Assembly: GCA_910586905.1 (NCBI GenBank)
Contig: CAJUIV010000017.1
Span: 1-35,039, forward strand
DNA length: 35,039 bases
Direction of reading: 5' to 3'
Source of the DNA: an uncultured Christensenellaceae bacterium
GTDB lineage: Bacteria > Bacillota > Clostridia > Christensenellales > CAG-314
A program made the translations under genes and the position numbers. The notes under the pieces were generated by a model that worked only from the letters and a program-made list of their open reading frames with translations, was not told where the DNA came from and searched no databases. How positions within the stretch are numbered: position 1 is the stretch's first letter; the number at the start of each line of letters is the position of its first letter. Of this stretch, positions 30,607 through 35,039 are shown piece by piece.

Positions 30607-31824
30607 ATGCAGAGTTGTTCATTTTGCGGTAAAAGCGAAGATAAAGTTAATAAATTGTTGGCAGGACCGAGCGGCGTATGTATTTGCGACGAGTGCGTAG
30701 ATACTTGCGTTGCAATTTTGGAAGAAGAACACGAAGTCAAGAGCGGCAGCGAACACGCGTTTAAACTTTTAAAGCCGGTAGAAATTAAAAACGAACTCGA
30801 TAAATACGTCGTAGGACAGGACGAAGCTAAAAAAACTCTTGCCGTCGCCGTTTACAATCATTATAAAAGAGTTCTCCACAAAGATTTAACAAACGACGGA
30901 GTCGAACTTGAAAAAAGCAATATTTTGATGCTAGGACCTACGGGTTGCGGAAAAACGCTGCTTGCAAAAACGTTGGCTCGCGTACTTGACGTTCCGTTTG
31001 CAGTTGCGGACGCAACGACTCTTACCGAAGCCGGTTACGTGGGCGAAGACGTCGAGAATATATTGCTTAAACTTATTCAAGCCGCCGATTACGATATAAA
31101 AAAGGCGGAAAAAGGCATTATTTACATTGACGAAATAGATAAAATTGCCAAGAAATCGGAAAACGTATCTATAACTCGCGACGTGTCGGGCGAGGGAGTA
31201 CAGCAAGCTCTGCTTAAAATAATCGAAAGTACCGTGGCAAACGTGCCGCCTCAAGGAGGCCGTAAGCATCCGCAGGCGGAAAGTATACCAATCGATACGA
31301 CTAATATACTGTTTATTTGCGGAGGAGCGTTCGTAGGTTTGGATAAAATAGCGGAAAAACGTCAACAAGGAGCGGGACTCGGTTTCGGTAATCAGCTTAA
31401 AAGCTCCGAAGAAATCGACCACGCCGAATTGGTGAAATGTTTGCAACCGCAAGATTTTATAAAATTCGGTTTGATACCAGAGTTCGTCGGCAGGTTGCCT
31501 ATAACCGTCGGTTTGTCGCCTTTGGGAGAGGACGCTTTGGTAAAAATTTTAACGGAACCTAAAAATTCTCTTGTAAAGCAATACGTAAAATTGTTTAAGA
31601 TAGACGATATCGACTTACAATTCGATAAGGACGCGCTGCTTGCTATAGCTCAAAAGTCGCTTCGGTTAAAAACGGGAGCCAGAGGCTTGCGTTCTGTTTT
31701 GGAAAACACGATGCTGGGATGTATGTACGAGGCGCCTTCCGCAAAAGATATCGAATCCGTGCGCATAACCCGCAAATGTGTGGACGGAAAAGAAGAACCG
31801 CAAATAACGCGCCGCGCCAGTTAA
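30607..31824 (+). CDS. clpX: ATP-dependent Clp protease ATP-binding subunit ClpX
   Basis: This 405-residue AAA+ unfoldase feeds ClpP. The N-terminal zinc-binding domain has four cysteines (CSFCGK ... CICDECVDTC), Walker A is GPTGCGKT, and the pore loop is GYVGEDVENI. Walker B is IYIDEIDKI, followed by GGRKHP (RKH loop region) and the sensor and C-terminal domain with TGARGLRSVLE. TAGGAGT precedes the ATG. It ends at a strong terminator, so lon has a separate promoter. Confidence 0.98.
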   Translation: MQSCSFCGKSEDKVNKLLAGPSGVCICDECVDTCVAILEEEHEVKSGSEHAFKLLKPVEIKNELDKYVVGQDEAKKTLAVAVYNHYKRVLHKDLTNDGVELEKSNILMLGPTGCGKTLLAKTLARVLDVPFAVADATTLTEAGYVGEDVENILLKLIQAADYDIKKAEKGIIYIDEIDKIAKKSENVSITRDVSGEGVQQALLKIIESTVANVPPQGGRKHPQAESIPIDTTNILFICGGAFVGLDKIAEKRQQGAGLGFGNQLKSSEEIDHAELVKCLQPQDFIKFGLIPEFVGRLPITVGLSPLGEDALVKILTEPKNSLVKQYVKLFKIDDIDLQFDKDALLAIAQKSLRLKTGARGLRSVLENTMLGCMYEAPSAKDIESVRITRKCVDGKEEPQITRRAS

Positions 31825-31839
31825 AATTAAGACAAATCG

Positions 31840-31870
31840 AAGCCGTCGGTTTTTATCGGCGGTTTTTTGT
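31840..31870 (+). terminator. Terminator of the tig-clpP-clpX unit
   Basis: AAGCCGTCG (31840-31848) pairs with CGGCGGTTT (31857-31865), including two G-U pairs, followed by further T residues. Confidence 0.8.
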
Positions 31871-31925
31871 TGCAATAAAGCGCGTTTTAAGTTATACTTT
31901 ATAATAACCGTTTTTTAGTTGACGC

Positions 31926-31953
31926 TTGACGTATTGCGTTTTACATTTATAAT
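31926..31953 (+). promoter_or_regulatory. Promoter of lon
   Basis: TTGACG (31926-31931), a 16-base spacer and a perfect TATAAT (31948-31953). The predicted start near 31960 gives a leader of about 65 bases with a small GTCTG/CAGAC hairpin just before the ribosome-binding site. No CIRCE or CtsR box is visible. Confidence 0.7.
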
Positions 31954-32024
31954 TATATCAAAATAACGCAAACTAAAGAAAAAACGGTCTGTAATAATTC
32001 AGACTATAAAAGAGGTGCGCAGTG

Positions 32025-34328
32025 ATGCAATATAATAATATTCCCGTATTGGCTATGAGGGGCAATTTCTTTTTTCCCAATATACGCGCAAAAGTCGAAG
32101 TCGCCCGCGACATATCTCGCAACGCGGTAAAATTCGCACTCGATAACGGCGGGAAGTTTTTGATGGTAAGTCAAATAAGCGGAGCAAAGGCTTCGCCTAA
32201 AACTTCCGCGGATTTATATACGGTCGGCGTAGTGGCGGAGATTGCTTCCGTTGAAAGCGCCACCAGCGAAGCGACGGTAATAGTAGCTCGCACGCTCGAA
32301 GCCGCTAATATAACCAATCTTACTTTTAGCGATAAAATTATATTCGCCAATGCCGAAACCTTAGAGTATACTTGCAATAACGATTTAGAAACCCGCGCTC
32401 TGTTCGAAACTACTTTAAAGTATATTGGTAAACTTGCCGAAACAGACAGCAGCATAAACAAATTGGAACTGCAAAGTTTTTCAAGTAACGTTTCTATCGA
32501 TTATTTGGCTTTTACAAACGTTGTGGCAAACGAAATAGTAACGAGGCTTGCCGACAGACAATCCGTTTTGGAAGAATCTTCCGTAGAAACGCGTATGGAA
32601 AAAATATGCGCGTATATCGAGGGCAATTTGGAAATTTCCCGCGCCGAAAAACGTATTCAAAACCGTGTAAAACAGCAAGTGCAGGACGGGCAAAAGGAAT
32701 ACTATCTTCGCGAGCAGATGAAAGCTATTTCCGCAGAACTCGGAGAGGACGCCAACGAACGGCAGGAATATTTAGACCGCATAAAGCAAAGCGGTATGCC
32801 CGAAGACGTAGCGCAAAAGGCGAATAAGGAACTTTCGCGTTTATCTAAAATGTCTCCTACGTCTCCGGACGCTTCCGTTATACGTAACTATTTGGATTGG
32901 CTCTGCGACGTTCCCTGGACTAAGGAAACGACCGATAACAAAAATCTTATCCAAGCTCGAAACGTACTGGACGAAGACCATTACGGATTGGAAAAGATAA
33001 AAGACAGAATTATAGAATATCTTGCCGTTATGCAGCTTACCGGAAAACTTAACGGACCTATTCTCTGTTTTGTAGGTCCTCCGGGAGTAGGAAAGACATC
33101 CATAGTGCGCAGTATAGCAAGAGCGCTCGACAGAAAATATCTGAGAGTAAGTCTCGGCGGCGTACGCGACGAGGCGGAAATTCGCGGACACAGGCGTACT
33201 TACGTGGGAGCGATACCGGGTAAGATAATTTATATGATGAAACAGGCCGGTTGTATAAATCCCGTGCTTTTGCTCGATGAAATCGACAAAATGGGCAAAG
33301 ACAACCGCGGCGACCCTGCAAGCGCTATGTTGGAGGTTTTGGATCCGGAACAGAATTTCAGTTTTACAGACCATTTTATGGAAGTTCCGTACGATTTATC
33401 CAAAGTGCTGTTCGTATGCACGGCGAACGCCACGGACGATATTCCCGAACCGCTGTTAGACCGTATGGAAGTTATAGAACTTTCGGGATATACAGAGTTG
33501 GAAAAGATTGAAATCGCAAATAAATTTTTGCTTAAAAAGAATATGGCTTTGCACGGCATTCCCGACGGCGCGATAGAAATTTCCAACGAAACTTACGCGA
33601 AAATAATCGAACGTTATACAAGCGAATCGGGCGTAAGAAATCTTGAACGCGAAATTGCTACAATTTGCCGTAAAGTCGCGTTAAAATTAGTTAACGATTC
33701 TGCCGCCAAAGCGGTAATAACCGTGGATAATCTGCGCGAATATTTGGGACAGGAAAAGCACAAAGACGAAATGGGTTTAATACCGGATACGGTAGGCAGC
33801 GCTCGCGGTCTTGCTTGGACGCGCGTGGGCGGCGTAACGCTTAACGTAGACGCCACTTTGTTTCAAGGCAAAGGCGAAGTGCAACTAACCGGTAATTTGG
33901 GCGACGTTATGAAAGAATCCGCTCGTACGGCTATTTCGCTTGTCAAGAGTCTTGCCGACGAATACGGTATCGACAAAACCCGTTTCGAAAAGACTGACAT
34001 ACACATTCACGTTCCGGAAGGTGCCGTGCCTAAGGACGGACCGTCGGCAGGCGTTACTATGGCTACGGTAATAATGTCCGCGTTTTCCGGCAGACCCGTA
34101 AGCGGCAAAGTGGCTATGACCGGCGAAATTACTCTTCGCGGAAAAGTACTTGCCATAGGCGGACTTCGTGAAAAAACGCTTGCCGCATATAGAGTCGGCA
34201 TTCGTAAAGTTATTATACCTAAAGATAACGAAAAAGACCTCGACGAAATTCCCAAAGAAGTCCGCGACAGTATGGAATTCGTTTTGGCGGAAAGTATCGC
34301 CGACGTTTACAATCACGCGTTGGTTTAA
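32025..34328 (+). CDS. lon: ATP-dependent Lon protease
   Basis: This 767-residue LonA protein has an N-terminal substrate domain (VLAMRGNFFFPN), a coiled-coil linker (REQMKAISAELGED), an AAA+ module with GPPGVGKTS and LLDEIDKM, and a C-terminal protease domain. The catalytic dyad is S674 (KDGPSAGVT) and K717 (GGLREKTLAAYR), 43 residues apart as in E. coli. I choose ATG 32025 over the GTG just before it because AGAGGTG then has a seven-base spacing. It degrades misfolded and regulatory proteins. Followed closely by engB, as in B. subtilis. Confidence 0.98.
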   Translation: MQYNNIPVLAMRGNFFFPNIRAKVEVARDISRNAVKFALDNGGKFLMVSQISGAKASPKTSADLYTVGVVAEIASVESATSEATVIVARTLEAANITNLTFSDKIIFANAETLEYTCNNDLETRALFETTLKYIGKLAETDSSINKLELQSFSSNVSIDYLAFTNVVANEIVTRLADRQSVLEESSVETRMEKICAYIEGNLEISRAEKRIQNRVKQQVQDGQKEYYLREQMKAISAELGEDANERQEYLDRIKQSGMPEDVAQKANKELSRLSKMSPTSPDASVIRNYLDWLCDVPWTKETTDNKNLIQARNVLDEDHYGLEKIKDRIIEYLAVMQLTGKLNGPILCFVGPPGVGKTSIVRSIARALDRKYLRVSLGGVRDEAEIRGHRRTYVGAIPGKIIYMMKQAGCINPVLLLDEIDKMGKDNRGDPASAMLEVLDPEQNFSFTDHFMEVPYDLSKVLFVCTANATDDIPEPLLDRMEVIELSGYTELEKIEIANKFLLKKNMALHGIPDGAIEISNETYAKIIERYTSESGVRNLEREIATICRKVALKLVNDSAAKAVITVDNLREYLGQEKHKDEMGLIPDTVGSARGLAWTRVGGVTLNVDATLFQGKGEVQLTGNLGDVMKESARTAISLVKSLADEYGIDKTRFEKTDIHIHVPEGAVPKDGPSAGVTMATVIMSAFSGRPVSGKVAMTGEITLRGKVLAIGGLREKTLAAYRVGIRKVIIPKDNEKDLDEIPKEVRDSMEFVLAESIADVYNHALV

Positions 34329-34338
34329 TATTAAAAGC

Positions 34339-34956
34339 ATGGTAATAAAAAACGCATCATATATAAAAGGCGCGGCAAAATACGAGCAATGTATCGTATC
34401 CGACACGCCCCAAATAGCGGTGGTCGGTAAGTCTAACGTAGGCAAAAGCAGTTTTATCAACTACCTTGTTAACGACGGTAAACTCGCGCGTACTTCTAAA
34501 CTTCCCGGTCGGACGCGTCTTATCAACTACTTTTTGATTAACGACGGAGCAGCGGACGAGTTTATACTTGCTGATTTACCGGGTTACGGTTTTGCAAAAG
34601 TATCCGATGCCGAAAAGCTAAAATGGGCGGATTTATTGGAAAATTATCTCGCGAAAGAACCTCGGTTAAAACACGTTTTCTTTTTGGTTGATATCCGCCA
34701 CGACCCGACTCGCGACGACGTTACGATGTATAACTATTTGTTTAAAAACAACGTGCCGTTTACGATAGCGGCAACCAAATCGGATAAAGTTTCCAAAAGT
34801 CAGGTAAAAAACAGACTTCGCAGTATAGCCAATTTTCTGCACGTGGGAGAAAGCAACGTACTGGCAGTATCGTCTTTAAATAAAACGGGCAAAGAAGCGG
34901 TACTTGAACGCATCGAAAAGGTATTGCAGTCTTGTAGCGATAACGAGCAACTATAA
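34339..34956 (+). CDS. engB: Ribosome-biogenesis GTPase EngB/YsxC
   Basis: This 205-residue TRAFAC GTPase is needed for 50S subunit assembly. Motifs are G1 GKSNVGKSS, switch I with the LPGRTRLINYF region, G3 DLPGYGFAKV, G4 TKSD and G5-like SSLNKTG. The start at 34339 gives the usual N-terminus (MVIKNASYIKGAAKYEQ); the longer frame to 34168 runs inside lon. The Shine-Dalgarno site is weak (TTAAAAG), suggesting coupling to lon, ten bases upstream. Ends at a strong terminator. Confidence 0.96.
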   Translation: MVIKNASYIKGAAKYEQCIVSDTPQIAVVGKSNVGKSSFINYLVNDGKLARTSKLPGRTRLINYFLINDGAADEFILADLPGYGFAKVSDAEKLKWADLLENYLAKEPRLKHVFFLVDIRHDPTRDDVTMYNYLFKNNVPFTIAATKSDKVSKSQVKNRLRSIANFLHVGESNVLAVSSLNKTGKEAVLERIEKVLQSCSDNEQL

Positions 34957-34961
34957 TTTTG

Positions 34962-34992
34962 AAAAAAGATTGACAGAATGTCAATCTTTTTT
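34962..34992 (+). terminator. Terminator of the lon-engB unit
   Basis: AAAAAAGATTGACA (34962-34975) pairs with TGTCAATCTTTTTT (34979-34992), a 14-bp stem with a three-base loop. It is bidirectional in form. Confidence 0.92.
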
Positions 34993-35002
34993 GTCTCAAG
35001 AA

Positions 35003-35025
35003 AACCACCGGATAGTCCGGTGGTT
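35003..35025. repeat. Terminal hairpin with TAG loop, related to the hairpin at 26-44
   Basis: AACCACCGGA (35003-35012) and TCCGGTGGTT (35016-35025) enclose the loop TAG. The core stem CCACC-GGA compares with CCACC-AGC at the left end: two stem positions differ and both partners change together. The sequence continues GGTGGAGGTTTAC to the window end. This is the pattern of a dispersed palindromic (REP-like) sequence or the subterminal hairpin of an IS200/IS605-type element. Confidence 0.6.
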
Positions 35026-35039
35026 CGGTGGAGGTTTAC

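Noticed and set aside
31880..32024. Possible CtsR or CIRCE stress operator before lon
   Set aside because: The tandem TTGACG-c-TTGACG spacing (7 bases) does not fit the CtsR heptad repeat, and no TTAGCACTC inverted repeat is present.

Overview
The window looks like a chromosomal segment of an uncultured, low-to-moderate G+C Clostridia-type Firmicute. The evidence is strong AGGAGG ribosome-binding sites, sigma-A type promoters, a SCIFF peptide with its radical-SAM maturase, an RqcH homologue, and several conserved Firmicute gene orders (comEA-comEC-holA, lspA-rluD-pyrB, tig-clpP-clpX-lon-engB). I cannot name a genus. The non-round length and the related hairpins at both ends suggest a whole contig that broke at a repeat.

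Layout. 1-5400 carries a putative lipoprotein (minus), a flavin split-barrel protein translationally coupled to a NYN/OST-HTH RNase-like protein, and a UvrD-family helicase with an inserted nuclease-like domain. 5400-5900 is a non-coding patch of hairpins and pieces of a tRNA-Thr(CGU) gene, followed by the intact tRNA on the minus strand. 6000-11600 carries a 7-TM protein, ribosomal protein S20 with a very long Lys/Ala tail (minus), a MurI-like pseudoenzyme, an EF-G-like GTPase and an SseB/Sm-like protein of unknown function. 11590-14775 (minus) holds an Orn/Lys/Arg decarboxylase, a 234-bp GC-rich repeat, the SCIFF maturase and the SCIFF peptide gene, which the usual annotation of short ORFs would miss. 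14868-17560 holds a Nudix hydrolase, a GNAT-ASCH fusion, and a TetR-TerB pair on the minus strand.

17895-25941 is one long plus-strand operon: ComEA-like lipoprotein, ComEC, DNA polymerase III delta (holA), a 5-TM protein, an M28-type peptidase, signal peptidase II, RluD, and an aspartate-transcarbamoylase-like protein in the usual pyrB position. 26050-28143 (minus) holds rqcH and a small Cro/CI-type regulator. 28580-34956 is the protein quality-control block tig-clpP-clpX-lon plus engB.

How the genes work together. The right half is housekeeping: nascent-chain folding (Tig), stalled-ribosome rescue (RqcH) and AAA+ proteolysis (ClpXP, Lon), next to lipoprotein maturation and DNA uptake. The striking trait is the number of proteins that keep a fold but have lost catalytic residues: MurI-like without both cysteines, ATCase-like without its substrate-binding motifs, ComEC without the metallo-beta-lactamase motif, an M28 protein with one metal ligand changed, and an EF-G-like GTPase with a degenerate G4 motif. 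Other points of interest are the GNAT-ASCH fusion, a SCIFF with a seventh cysteine, consensus promoters that predict leaderless mRNAs, and a three-armed hairpin element beside the tRNA.
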